A stretch of 64,000 nt of DNA, taken from assembly GCF_050433395.1 (NCBI RefSeq), contig NZ_JBNPXH010000013.1:130180-194179 (forward strand), in the 5' to 3' direction. A program made the position numbers and the translations under genes. This document shows, one piece after another, positions 34,483 through 43,166 of this stretch (position 1 is its first letter; each line of letters starts with the position of its first letter). Under the pieces are notes generated by a model, which was not told the DNA's origin, searched no databases, and worked only from the letters and a program-made list of their open reading frames with translations. This DNA comes from Mobilitalea torta. GTDB taxonomy: Bacteria; Bacillota; Clostridia; Lachnospirales; Lachnospiraceae.

Positions 34483-34548
34483 GTTACAGCAGGTTCTGCG
34501 GCAGGGAGGAGAGCGAGTTTCTCCTTCCCGCGCAGGCTATGCTGTAAC
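34483..34548 (+). other. Long interrupted stem-loop before the transporter ATPase gene
   Basis: GTTACAGCA pairs with TGCTGTAAC, then CTGCG with CGCAG, then GGGAGGAGA with TCTCCTTCCC, a nearly full-length 66-base hairpin. With the preceding hairpin it separates the binding-protein message from the ATPase and permease genes, a common way to keep the binding protein in excess. Confidence 0.6.
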
Positions 34549-34581
34549 ATCATACCTGAATGGAGGTTTGATAATATTACT

Positions 34582-36108
34582 ATGCAGAATGCAGTACTTA
34601 CAATGCGGGGCATTTACAAAAGCTTTCCCGGCGTACGGGCCTTACAGAATGTAAATTTCACTTTACGTGAGGGCGAGATCCACGCTCTGATGGGAGAAAA
34701 CGGCGCCGGAAAGTCAACCTTAATTAAGGTTTTGACGGGAGTATACCCTAAGGATGCCGGGGAAATCTATATGAAAGGAATTCAAAAGCCGATTTCGATC
34801 AAATCTCCCCAGGAGGCCCAGAAGCTTGGGATAAGCACCGTGTACCAGGAGATCACCTTGTGTCCGAATCTGACGGTGGCTGAAAATCTGTTTATAGGCA
34901 GAACCAATGATTTCATTGTGAATTGGAAGGAGCGTAACAAGAGGGCGGAAAGCATTCTGGAGGGTCTTGGGATACCGGTTAATCCGACGCAGCAATTGTC
35001 CAACTGTTCCATAGCGGTTCAGCAAATGGTGGCGATTGCCCGGGCGGTTGATATGGATTGTAAGGTGCTGATCCTTGACGAGCCCACCTCATCCCTGGAT
35101 GAACAGGAGGTTGCCAAGCTCTTTACATTGATGCGTGAACTCAAATCCAGAGGGGTAGGTATTATATTTGTCACCCATTTCCTTGATCAGGTGTATGAGC
35201 TGTGCGACAAAATTACAGTTTTGCGCAATGGCGAGCTGGTGGGAGAATATGAGATTAAGGACTTACCCAGGGTGGAGCTTGTGGCCAAAATGATGGGCAA
35301 GGAGCTTGGCGAGCTGGCTGAGATACATAATGAGGAGCAGCAGGGCATTGGTGACTTGAAGGAAGCTGTAATCGAAGCGGAAGGGCTTTCAAGCACATCA
35401 GGAATCAAGCCGTTCCGTTTTACTGCGTACAAGGGTGAGGTAACGGGCTTTGCCGGGCTGCTGGGGTCAGGACGCAGCGAGTGCGTACGTGCAATCTTCG
35501 GAGCAGACCGGATTGTAAAAGGTACCTTAAAAATCAAAGGAAAGAATGTGAATATAACCTCACCGGTCAAGGCCATGAAGAAAGGAGTCGGATATCTTTC
35601 CGAGGACCGGAAGCGGGACGGAATTATTGGCGATTTATCCGTCCGTGATAATATCATTCTGGCGCTCCAGGTCATGAGAGGCTTTTTCCGGCCCTTTACC
35701 AAGGCCCAGGCCCAGGCCTTTGCCGATGAATATATCAGCCTGCTGGGCATAAAAACAGCTTCGGCAGATACTCCCATCCATTCCTTATCCGGGGGGAATC
35801 AGCAGAAGGTGATTCTGGCCCGTTGGCTGCTGACGCATCCTGATTATCTTATTCTTGACGAGCCTACCCGGGGAATTGATATCGGCACAAAGGTGGAAAT
35901 TCAAAAACTGGTGCTGAGGCTTGCCGCCGAGGGGATGAGCATCACATTTATTTCCTCTGAGATTGAGGAAATGCTGCGCACCTGTTCCAGGCTGATTATT
36001 ATGCGTGACCTGTATGTGGTGGGAGAGTTAAAGGGTGAGGATATGACCCAGGATAAAATAATGTATACGATAGCGGGGGGAGTAAGTCAAAATGAGCAGA
36101 AACAGTAA
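34582..36108 (+). CDS. ytfR: Sugar ABC transporter ATPase, duplicated (YtfR/MglA-like)
   Basis: A 508-residue protein with two ABC domains. The first has Walker A GENGAGKST, a signature written SNCSIAVQQM and Walker B LILDEPTSSLD. The second has a degenerate P-loop GLLGSGRSE, signature LSGGNQQK and Walker B LILDEPTRGID. This is the usual asymmetry of MglA/RbsA/YtfR proteins. It energises the two permeases that follow, with which it overlaps by 17 bases. Confidence 0.92.
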   Translation: MQNAVLTMRGIYKSFPGVRALQNVNFTLREGEIHALMGENGAGKSTLIKVLTGVYPKDAGEIYMKGIQKPISIKSPQEAQKLGISTVYQEITLCPNLTVAENLFIGRTNDFIVNWKERNKRAESILEGLGIPVNPTQQLSNCSIAVQQMVAIARAVDMDCKVLILDEPTSSLDEQEVAKLFTLMRELKSRGVGIIFVTHFLDQVYELCDKITVLRNGELVGEYEIKDLPRVELVAKMMGKELGELAEIHNEEQQGIGDLKEAVIEAEGLSSTSGIKPFRFTAYKGEVTGFAGLLGSGRSECVRAIFGADRIVKGTLKIKGKNVNITSPVKAMKKGVGYLSEDRKRDGIIGDLSVRDNIILALQVMRGFFRPFTKAQAQAFADEYISLLGIKTASADTPIHSLSGGNQQKVILARWLLTHPDYLILDEPTRGIDIGTKVEIQKLVLRLAAEGMSITFISSEIEEMLRTCSRLIIMRDLYVVGELKGEDMTQDKIMYTIAGGVSQNEQKQ

Positions 36109-37198
36109 TCCATCTGATACAGGCCGCTCTGCATCGGTTCTTAAAGCATTGACCAGGCATCGATTATTTATCCCCATTGTGTTTCTTGCCTTTCTTTTAT
36201 TGATTAATATATTCATTAATCCAGGCTTTCTAAAAATCAGCTTTGGCAGGGACAGCTTGGGGAACCCTGTCCTGGTAGGAAATTTGGTCAATATTCTGAA
36301 TAACGCCACGGAGCTGGTCATACTTGCCATTGGAATGACCCTCGTTACGGCATCCTCCAGAGGACAGGACATCAGCATAGGCGCTACAGTCGCCATCGTC
36401 GGCGGGGTAATTATGCGGGTTCTTTGCGGGACGGAAACACAGCCTGCCCAGTTGCATGCACCGGTCATCGTTGCCCTCTTACTGGGCTGTCTTGCCGGAA
36501 TGGCCTGCGGAGCTTTTAACGGCATTCTTGTTTCAAAATTCAATATACAGCCCATGGTAGCAACCCTCATACTCTTCACAGCAGGCCGGTCCATCGGCTC
36601 CATGGCCATGGGAGGACTGAAACCCAAAGCGGCCAGTTCCTTCCGGTATTACGGCAACTTTATTCCGGGCTTCCCAATTCCGGTGCCGATCCTCATTACG
36701 ATTGCCGTTATTGGAGTTACCTATCTCGCGCTGAAGAAAACGAATCTTGGTCTGTACACCAAGGCGGTGGGCATGAATGATAAATCCTCAAGTCTGAACG
36801 GGCTTAATCCCTCGCTGATTAAGTTTTTGACCTTCGTCATTTTGGGCTTTTGCGTCGGGATCGCCGGTTTCGTTCAGTCCAGCAGGGTGCAGACGGTGAA
36901 TCCGTACACCATCGTGCCCAGCATTGAAATGGATGTGATATTGGCAGTCGCCCTTGGAGGCAATTCTCTTGGCGGCGGCAAATTTAATATGGCAGGCTCG
37001 ATTATCGGAGCCTATACCATCCAGACTCTGACCTCAATGCTGACTACCCTGAATGTCAACACTAACGCCGTGCCTGTCTTCAAAGCGGTTATTATCATTG
37101 TGCTTGTGGCAATCCAGACACCGATGGTCAAAAGTCTGTTCAGCAACAAGATGATAACTTCAAAACGGGCTGCGGATAACGGAAAGGAGCGGGGCTAG
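36092..37198 (+). CDS. ytfT: Sugar ABC transporter permease (YtfT-like)
   Basis: A 368-residue permease of the ribose/galactofuranose family (BPD_transp_2), about nine or ten membrane helices. Typical motifs: MTLVTASSRGQDISIGATVAIVGG and LAVALGGNSLGGGKFNMAGSIIGAYTIQTL. Works with the YjfF-like permease as a heterodimer. Confidence 0.9.
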   Translation: MSRNSNPSDTGRSASVLKALTRHRLFIPIVFLAFLLLINIFINPGFLKISFGRDSLGNPVLVGNLVNILNNATELVILAIGMTLVTASSRGQDISIGATVAIVGGVIMRVLCGTETQPAQLHAPVIVALLLGCLAGMACGAFNGILVSKFNIQPMVATLILFTAGRSIGSMAMGGLKPKAASSFRYYGNFIPGFPIPVPILITIAVIGVTYLALKKTNLGLYTKAVGMNDKSSSLNGLNPSLIKFLTFVILGFCVGIAGFVQSSRVQTVNPYTIVPSIEMDVILAVALGGNSLGGGKFNMAGSIIGAYTIQTLTSMLTTLNVNTNAVPVFKAVIIIVLVAIQTPMVKSLFSNKMITSKRAADNGKERG

Positions 37199-38281
37199 AT
37201 GCGGAATTTAAATAAGGCTGGAGGAAATAAAGTGCAAGGAAACAAGGCTGCCGGAGTTGTTCAGAGCAGGTTAAAGCGCAGGGAGCCTCTGACGGATACC
37301 GCCTTCCTGCTGACCATTACAATTTCACTGTTTATTGCAATCTATGTGCTCTCCATTCTCTTCCTTGGAGATAAAGGGTTCAGCAAAATTCAGATGTTTT
37401 TTAACCTCTTCAACGAAAATGCCGCGCTGATCGTCATTGCCTGCGGACTTTCGGTCGTTATGATAACCGGCAGCATTGATATCTCCGTAGGCGGTTCCAC
37501 CGCACTTATTTGTACGGCTTGTATCGTTTGCCTTAACAATTATGGCTTTAACTTTTTTACAGCCCTTATGCTGGCTCTGGCAATTGGCCTCTTATTTGGT
37601 GCGGTTCAGGGATTTCTTGTCGCGTATCTGGAGATGCAGCCCTTTATCGTTACCCTGGCAGGCATGTTCCTGGGCCGGGGGCTGGTTGCCCTGATCGAAG
37701 TCAATCAGATACAGGTTGATAATGCGGGTTTTGAGAAGCTATCGGGTGCACGGATCATGATCCCTTTTCTAGGCGATATCAATAAGAAGGGAATTTTAAT
37801 TCAGTCAAAGCTGGAATACGGCGTTGTGGTAGCGCTGATTATTGTCTGCTTCATGTTTTGGCTGCTGAAGAAGACGAAGCTGGGACGCAGCTTCTACGCT
37901 GTGGGCGGGAACTCCCAAAGCGCCCTGATGTTAGGGATAAACATCAGAAGAACTAAGTTTTATGCTCATTTGCTCTGCGGTCTGCTGGCAGGGATCGGCG
38001 GGTTCCTGTACCTTTTCCACACCCGGTCCGGCTCGGTTCAGCAGGCGACGGGGCTTGAGATGGACGCGATTGCCGCATCCATTATTGGAGGAACCCTGCT
38101 TACCGGCGGTGTGGGTAATATCTTCGGCACTTTATTCGGCGTATTGGCAAGCGGGATCGTATTGCTGGTGGTCACCGCAATCGGAAGCCAGGATCCATGG
38201 TGGCCGCAGATCACACGCGCAGCGATGCTCTGTTTCTTTATTGTACTTCAGAGTGTCATTTGCTCCCGGAAGAGGAAATAG
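37199..38281 (+). CDS. yjfF: Sugar ABC transporter permease (YjfF-like)
   Basis: A 360-residue second permease beginning immediately after the first one's stop codon. Same family, with GLSVVMITGSIDISVGGSTALICTA and GGTLLTGGVGNIFGTLFGVLASG. Having two different permeases with one duplicated ATPase is the hallmark of the YtfQRT-YjfF galactofuranose importer. Last gene of the transport unit. Confidence 0.9.
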   Translation: MRNLNKAGGNKVQGNKAAGVVQSRLKRREPLTDTAFLLTITISLFIAIYVLSILFLGDKGFSKIQMFFNLFNENAALIVIACGLSVVMITGSIDISVGGSTALICTACIVCLNNYGFNFFTALMLALAIGLLFGAVQGFLVAYLEMQPFIVTLAGMFLGRGLVALIEVNQIQVDNAGFEKLSGARIMIPFLGDINKKGILIQSKLEYGVVVALIIVCFMFWLLKKTKLGRSFYAVGGNSQSALMLGINIRRTKFYAHLLCGLLAGIGGFLYLFHTRSGSVQQATGLEMDAIAASIIGGTLLTGGVGNIFGTLFGVLASGIVLLVVTAIGSQDPWWPQITRAAMLCFFIVLQSVICSRKRK

Positions 38282-38336
38282 GCAGAGGTAAGAGCTCCTC
38301 CATATCATATGGCAAGGAAAAAACAGGAATTGACCG

Positions 38337-38373
38337 CGGGTCAAAATCAGTGGAGAGCGCTGGTTTTGACCCG
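38337..38373 (+). terminator. Hairpin after the sugar transporter operon
   Basis: CGGGTCAAAATCAG (38337-38350) pairs with CTGGTTTTGACCCG (38360-38373), 14 bp with one mismatch and a 9-base loop; the tail TAAAATTTG is only partly T-rich. Confidence 0.6.
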
Positions 38374-38409
38374 TAAAATTTGTTTGCGGAAAAAGCTTAC
38401 TGGAAGCCG

Positions 38410-38437
38410 TTGACATTAGAAATATTTGAGGTATAAT
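38410..38437 (+). promoter_or_regulatory. Promoter of the glutamate-type dehydrogenase gene
   Basis: TTGACA (38410-38415), 16-bp spacer, TATAAT (38432-38437), both perfect. Confidence 0.8.
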
Positions 38438-38515
38438 CTTTATATATCATCGAAGACGAGAGCAAGGCCGCACTTACGATTGATAAAAGATTAACAATCT
38501 GGACAAGGAGATACT

Positions 38516-39802
38516 ATGGGACAAAATTCTTACAATCCGTATGAAACAGCACAGCTTCAATTTGACAATGTAGCGGACAAGCTTGATTTGGATCAGGCAA
38601 CCCGTCAATTGCTTCGTCAGCCCAGCCGTGAATATCATTTCACAATTCCGGTAAGGATGGATGACGGATCGACAAAGGTATTTAATGGTTACCGTATTCA
38701 GCATAATGATGCCAGGGGACCGGCAAAGGGAGGAATTCGCTTCCATCCCCAGGAAACTGTTGATACCATCAAGGCACTTTCCATGTGGATGACATGGAAA
38801 TGCGCGGTAGTAGATATTCCTCTGGGAGGAGGGAAGGGCGGCGTGATTTGTGACCCCCATAATCTTTCCTTGGGTGAGCAGGAGAGATTATGCCGCGGTT
38901 ATATCAGACAGCTTTCCAGAAACATGGGACCCATCTCCGATGTACCCGCACCGGACGTTATGACCAATGGGCAGCATATGCTCTGGATGATGGATGAATA
39001 CGAAGCGATTCACGGCGGACATTATCCGGGAGCCATCACCGGCAAGCCGGTGGGAATGGGCGGTTCTCTGGGACGTAAGGAAGCCACTGGCTATGGCGTG
39101 GTTTATACCTTAAGAGAGGCCTTGAAGGCACTGAATATTGACATAACAACCAGCACAGCCAGCATTCAGGGCTTCGGTAATGTCGCGGAATACGCGGCAC
39201 GCCTTTATACCAGCCTGGGCGGCAAGCTTGTGGCTGTTTCCTGCTGGGACAATAAGGATAAGAAATCCTACACCTTCCGAAAGCTCCAGGGGCTTGATAT
39301 CGAAGAGATGGTCAGCATCAAGGACAGCTATGGAACCATTGATAAAGAGAAGGCCCGGGAGCTTGGATGTGAGGTTCTTCCCGGTGAGGACTGGATTGCC
39401 CAGGAGGTGGATATTCTTCTTCCCTGTGCCTTGGAGAATCAGATTACACCGGCGGCCTTTGACCGAATCAGCAGCAAGGTAAAGGTAATATGCGAAGGCG
39501 CCAACGGTCCGACCACACCGGATGCGGATGAATTGATTAAAGCAAGAAATATTTATCTGATTCCTGATTTCTTATGCAATGCCGGCGGCGTTACCTGCAG
39601 CTATTTTGAGCAAATCCAATGCAATATGAACTATTTCTGGCCGAAGGAGGAGGTTCTGGAGAAGCTGGATTTCAAGATGACCAGCGCCTTCCATGCGGTA
39701 CATAGCCTTGCATCAGAAAAAGGCTTATACATGCGGGATGCCGCATATGTAATTGCCATTAATCGTGTGGCGGATGCAGTAAAGCTTCGAGGATGGGTGT
39801 AA
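38516..39802 (+). CDS. Glu/Leu/Phe/Val dehydrogenase (glutamate dehydrogenase type)
   Basis: A 428-residue NAD(P)-dependent dehydrogenase interconverting glutamate and 2-oxoglutarate plus ammonia, or a related amino acid pair. Substrate-side motifs are HNDARGPAKGGIRFHP and the catalytic-lysine loop DIPLGGGKGGVICDP; the dinucleotide fold starts at IQGFGNVAEYAA. Length matches the hexameric catabolic GudB/RocG type (about 420-430). It has its own strong promoter and AAGGAG site and is followed 37 bp later by the PEP-synthase-like fusion, so the two may be co-transcribed. Confidence 0.9.
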   Translation: MGQNSYNPYETAQLQFDNVADKLDLDQATRQLLRQPSREYHFTIPVRMDDGSTKVFNGYRIQHNDARGPAKGGIRFHPQETVDTIKALSMWMTWKCAVVDIPLGGGKGGVICDPHNLSLGEQERLCRGYIRQLSRNMGPISDVPAPDVMTNGQHMLWMMDEYEAIHGGHYPGAITGKPVGMGGSLGRKEATGYGVVYTLREALKALNIDITTSTASIQGFGNVAEYAARLYTSLGGKLVAVSCWDNKDKKSYTFRKLQGLDIEEMVSIKDSYGTIDKEKARELGCEVLPGEDWIAQEVDILLPCALENQITPAAFDRISSKVKVICEGANGPTTPDADELIKARNIYLIPDFLCNAGGVTCSYFEQIQCNMNYFWPKEEVLEKLDFKMTSAFHAVHSLASEKGLYMRDAAYVIAINRVADAVKLRGWV

Positions 39803-39839
39803 TAGTCCTTTTCTATTCTTAAGTGAAGGGGTAATGGAG

Positions 39840-42800
39840 ATGAATCGATTTAAGGATCAAGACATGGATGTTCTGGTAGAAAGAGCCAAGGAGCTGGAAT
39901 GTTTCTACCTGGTGGATGAAGCTCTGGCCGCCCCTTCCCTTTCGGACAGTTTATTTAAAATCGCGGAAGTAACCTCGGTGGGCTTTCATGACTATAAGGA
40001 CTGCTCGGTATACATTATGCTGGATGGTCAGATGTATGCGGCGAAGCCCGTCATGGCAGACGGCGATACCCTGCAGTCCGAAATTGTGCTCAACGGAGTA
40101 ACCCGGGGATGGATTAAGGCAATGTATCCGAAGCATATCTTCCATAATAAAGAGCGTATCTTTCTTCCGGAAGAACAGAAGCTGTTAGATACCATTGCCA
40201 ACCGCATTGCGGAGAGGCTTTTTAAGGTAAACTTTCAGCCGAAGAACCGGTTTCGCGGGGATTGGGAAGCCATTATCACCTTGCTGCAGAATACAAACCG
40301 GGATATGCTCCTCTATGTGTGTGAAAAGATGCTTGCCCTCCTTGCCGCAACCAGTCCCAGTCTGGTGGACGATATTTTTGACCGGATGGACTGGAAGAAA
40401 TACAGAATCCAGGGTGAGATTAATTTCCCTCTGGAAACCCTGCCTGCCTTTGACGTTACCCGATTGAGCCAGCTTCTGTTTTGCTATGCCGGCTCCTGTC
40501 TGGAAGATGCGTCGATTTATAATTACATCAGCTTATGGATTTATCAGGGGAAAACCTATGAGCTTATTAAAAAAATCGATAAGAAGGATGCGGATTTAAA
40601 GGATATTACCCATGCGCTGTCCCAGTATATGAATGCCGTCAAAGGCAATGAAATGGTGAGTGAGGCTACGAAACGATGGCTGACGGTGGAATTAATACAG
40701 AGATTTCTCACCGATAAACCAACCATGGTGGCCAATGCGCAAAAATACATATCCATCGAAGCACTCTGCAATCTTCTTGATAATGTGGTCTGTTCTCCCA
40801 AAAGCATCGGAAAAATAGGAGGCAAGGGCACGGGCTTCTTTATTGCCAATCAGATTATATCCGCCCATAGTAAGGATAATCCGGAGTTTTCCAAGATCAA
40901 GGCTCCTAAGACCTGGTATATTACCTCCGATGAGTTATCCAATCTCATTGAGCGGAACGGCCTGGATGAACTGAACGAGCATAAATACCGGGATATTCTT
41001 GAGATACGGACCAGCTACCCACGGATTATTCAAATGATGAAGAATTCTAAGTTTTCCTCTTACATTTTAAACGAGCTGGGACAAATACTGGACAGCTGCG
41101 AGGGGAAGCCTCTGATTGTCCGATCCTCCAGTGTATTGGAGGATCAGGTGGACACTTCCTTTTCCGGGAAATATAAAAGCCTTTTTATCACCAACACAGG
41201 TACAAAGGCCCAGAGACTTCAGCAGCTGGCGGAAAGCATCCTGGAGGTCTATGCGTCCTTGTTTAACCCGGATTCCATCCAATACCGGAAGGAGCGCAAT
41301 TTAATCGACTGTTCCGAGCATATGGGCATTATGATCCAGGAGGTGGCGGGAACCAGGGTAGGGCCTTATTTCTTCCCCCTCTATGCCGGGGTTGCCTTTA
41401 GCAATAATGAGCTTCGCTGGTCCCCCAGAATCAAGAGGGAGGATGGGCTGCTGCGGATGGTCATGGGGCTGGGAACCAGAGCGGTGGATCGAATTGGAGA
41501 TGATTATCCGATTCTGATTTCTCCGGGACAGCCAAACCTTCCGGTAAATCATTCGGCTGAAGATCTGGTCAGGTATTCACCCCAGAAGATGGATGTGTTG
41601 GATGTGGAAAATAACCGTTTTCTAACCCTCCCCATTGCTCAGGTGATCAAGGAATACGGAAATCAGATACCTCATATTAATTATGTCGCTTCTATAAGGA
41701 AGGAGGACATTCTGGTTGGCGTGAATTCTCTCACGGCGAATTTCAAATCGGACGAGCTGGTCATCACCTTTGACCATCTGATCCGAAACACCTCCATGAT
41801 AAAGCAGATCCAGTCCGTCCTGGTTCTGCTGAAGGAGAAGCTGGGGTATCCCGTAGACATCGAGTTTGCCAGTGACGGCGACAGTCTTTACCTGCTGCAA
41901 TGCCGTCCCCAAAGCAGGAATTATGATAATAAGCCCGTTGCTATTCCTCCCGACATTTCTTACCATAAGACAGTTTTTACGGCAGATAAGTTTATTTCCA
42001 ACGGAAAGGTTACCGGGATCAAGACGGTAATCTATGTGGACCCGGCACAATACTCGGCGCTGGAGAAGCGGGAGGATTTAGTGAATGTGGCATATGCGGT
42101 CAGCCATCTGAACAGCATCCTTCCCCGGAAAAGCTTTATTTTAATGGGGCCGGGACGCTGGGGGAGCCGCGGCGACATTAAGCTGGGAGTACCTGTTGCC
42201 TACTCGGATATCAATAATACAGCCATGCTCATTGAAATTGCAGCAAAGGAATCAAGGTTCCAGCCGGAGCTTTCCTTTGGTACGCATTTTTTTCAGGATC
42301 TGGTGGAAGAAAATATTAAGTACCTTCCCTTGTATCCGGAAGATAAGCATATTATTTTTAATAAATCCTTCTTTTCCAATAAGAAAAATTTCCTGGAGGA
42401 GATGCTTCCGTCCTACGCCCATTTAAGCCGTGTGATTCGGGTCATCCAGGTAGAGGAAGCCTGTTCCGATAAAGAGCTGGTGGTCTTAATGAATGCGGAT
42501 CTGGAAAAAGCCATAGCCTATCTCGATTCCCCTTCCAGGTCTGCGCAGATATCCGGATTTGAGCAGGCTGGAGCAGAGGGCATAGAAGATAATAAGGAAG
42601 ACTATGGCTGGAAATGGCGCCATTATATGGCGGAACAGGTAGCCGCGGGAATGGATATGCATGCTTATGGAGTAAAGGGCATCTATCTCTTTGGAAGTAC
42701 CAATAACTGTTCGGCCAGATGCAATAGTGATATTGATCTGATTCTTCATTTTGACGGCAACGATGCGCAGAAGGAGCAGCTTGCTAACTGGCTTGAGGGC

Positions 42801-42968
42801 TGGAGCATGGCTTTATCGCAAATGAATTATTTGAAAACCGGATATCAGTCCAATGGGCTTTTGGATATTCATTATGTCACGGATCAGGACATTGCGGATA
42901 AAACTTCTTATGCCTTAAAAATAAATTCTGTTTATGACCCTGCTTTTCCCCTTCGCATCAGGGATTAA
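39840..42968 (+). CDS. GAF-like / PEP-synthase-type ATP-grasp / nucleotidyltransferase fusion protein
   Basis: A 1042-residue cytoplasmic protein. The first 140 residues look like a divergent GAF sensor. A helical linker follows to about 320. Residues about 325-700 form a pyruvate-phosphate-dikinase/PEP-synthase ATP-binding domain: IGGKGTGFFIANQI, PLIVRSSSVLEDQVDTSFSGKY, and LYLLQCRPQS. A further domain at about 760-860 has FILMGPGRWGSRGDIKLGVPV and GTHFFQDLVEE. The end (about 930-1042) is a pol-beta-type nucleotidyltransferase, FGSTNNCSARCNSDIDLIL. The phosphohistidine and PEP/pyruvate barrel domains of real PEP synthase are missing. ATG 39840 has GAAGGGG eight bases upstream. Function unknown; nucleotide-dependent phosphotransfer or nucleotidylation is plausible. 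Confidence 0.75.
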   Translation: MNRFKDQDMDVLVERAKELECFYLVDEALAAPSLSDSLFKIAEVTSVGFHDYKDCSVYIMLDGQMYAAKPVMADGDTLQSEIVLNGVTRGWIKAMYPKHIFHNKERIFLPEEQKLLDTIANRIAERLFKVNFQPKNRFRGDWEAIITLLQNTNRDMLLYVCEKMLALLAATSPSLVDDIFDRMDWKKYRIQGEINFPLETLPAFDVTRLSQLLFCYAGSCLEDASIYNYISLWIYQGKTYELIKKIDKKDADLKDITHALSQYMNAVKGNEMVSEATKRWLTVELIQRFLTDKPTMVANAQKYISIEALCNLLDNVVCSPKSIGKIGGKGTGFFIANQIISAHSKDNPEFSKIKAPKTWYITSDELSNLIERNGLDELNEHKYRDILEIRTSYPRIIQMMKNSKFSSYILNELGQILDSCEGKPLIVRSSSVLEDQVDTSFSGKYKSLFITNTGTKAQRLQQLAESILEVYASLFNPDSIQYRKERNLIDCSEHMGIMIQEVAGTRVGPYFFPLYAGVAFSNNELRWSPRIKREDGLLRMVMGLGTRAVDRIGDDYPILISPGQPNLPVNHSAEDLVRYSPQKMDVLDVENNRFLTLPIAQVIKEYGNQIPHINYVASIRKEDILVGVNSLTANFKSDELVITFDHLIRNTSMIKQIQSVLVLLKEKLGYPVDIEFASDGDSLYLLQCRPQSRNYDNKPVAIPPDISYHKTVFTADKFISNGKVTGIKTVIYVDPAQYSALEKREDLVNVAYAVSHLNSILPRKSFILMGPGRWGSRGDIKLGVPVAYSDINNTAMLIEIAAKESRFQPELSFGTHFFQDLVEENIKYLPLYPEDKHIIFNKSFFSNKKNFLEEMLPSYAHLSRVIRVIQVEEACSDKELVVLMNADLEKAIAYLDSPSRSAQISGFEQAGAEGIEDNKEDYGWKWRHYMAEQVAAGMDMHAYGVKGIYLFGSTNNCSARCNSDIDLILHFDGNDAQKEQLANWLEGWSMALSQMNYLKTGYQSNGLLDIHYVTDQDIADKTSYALKINSVYDPAFPLRIRD

Positions 42969-43071
42969 GGAGAATAGCCAATTTCTGGTCAATTTCTGTA
43001 GGATATTCTTATTGAAATATAAAAGTTTATATAGTAAAATAGCATGAAGTGGCATCTTAAGCTATTCTTTT

Positions 43072-43109
43072 GCGTAAGCCCGGATTTTACAATCTACTTA
43101 CGCTTTTTT
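43072..43109 (+). terminator. Rho-independent terminator after the fusion gene
   Basis: GCGTAAG (43072-43078) and CTTACGC (43097-43103) followed by six Ts. Confidence 0.8.
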
Positions 43110-43166
43110 GCTTTCTTTCATTTATGTATTTGATGCCGGAAACATATAAAGGAGATGAATCGATCC

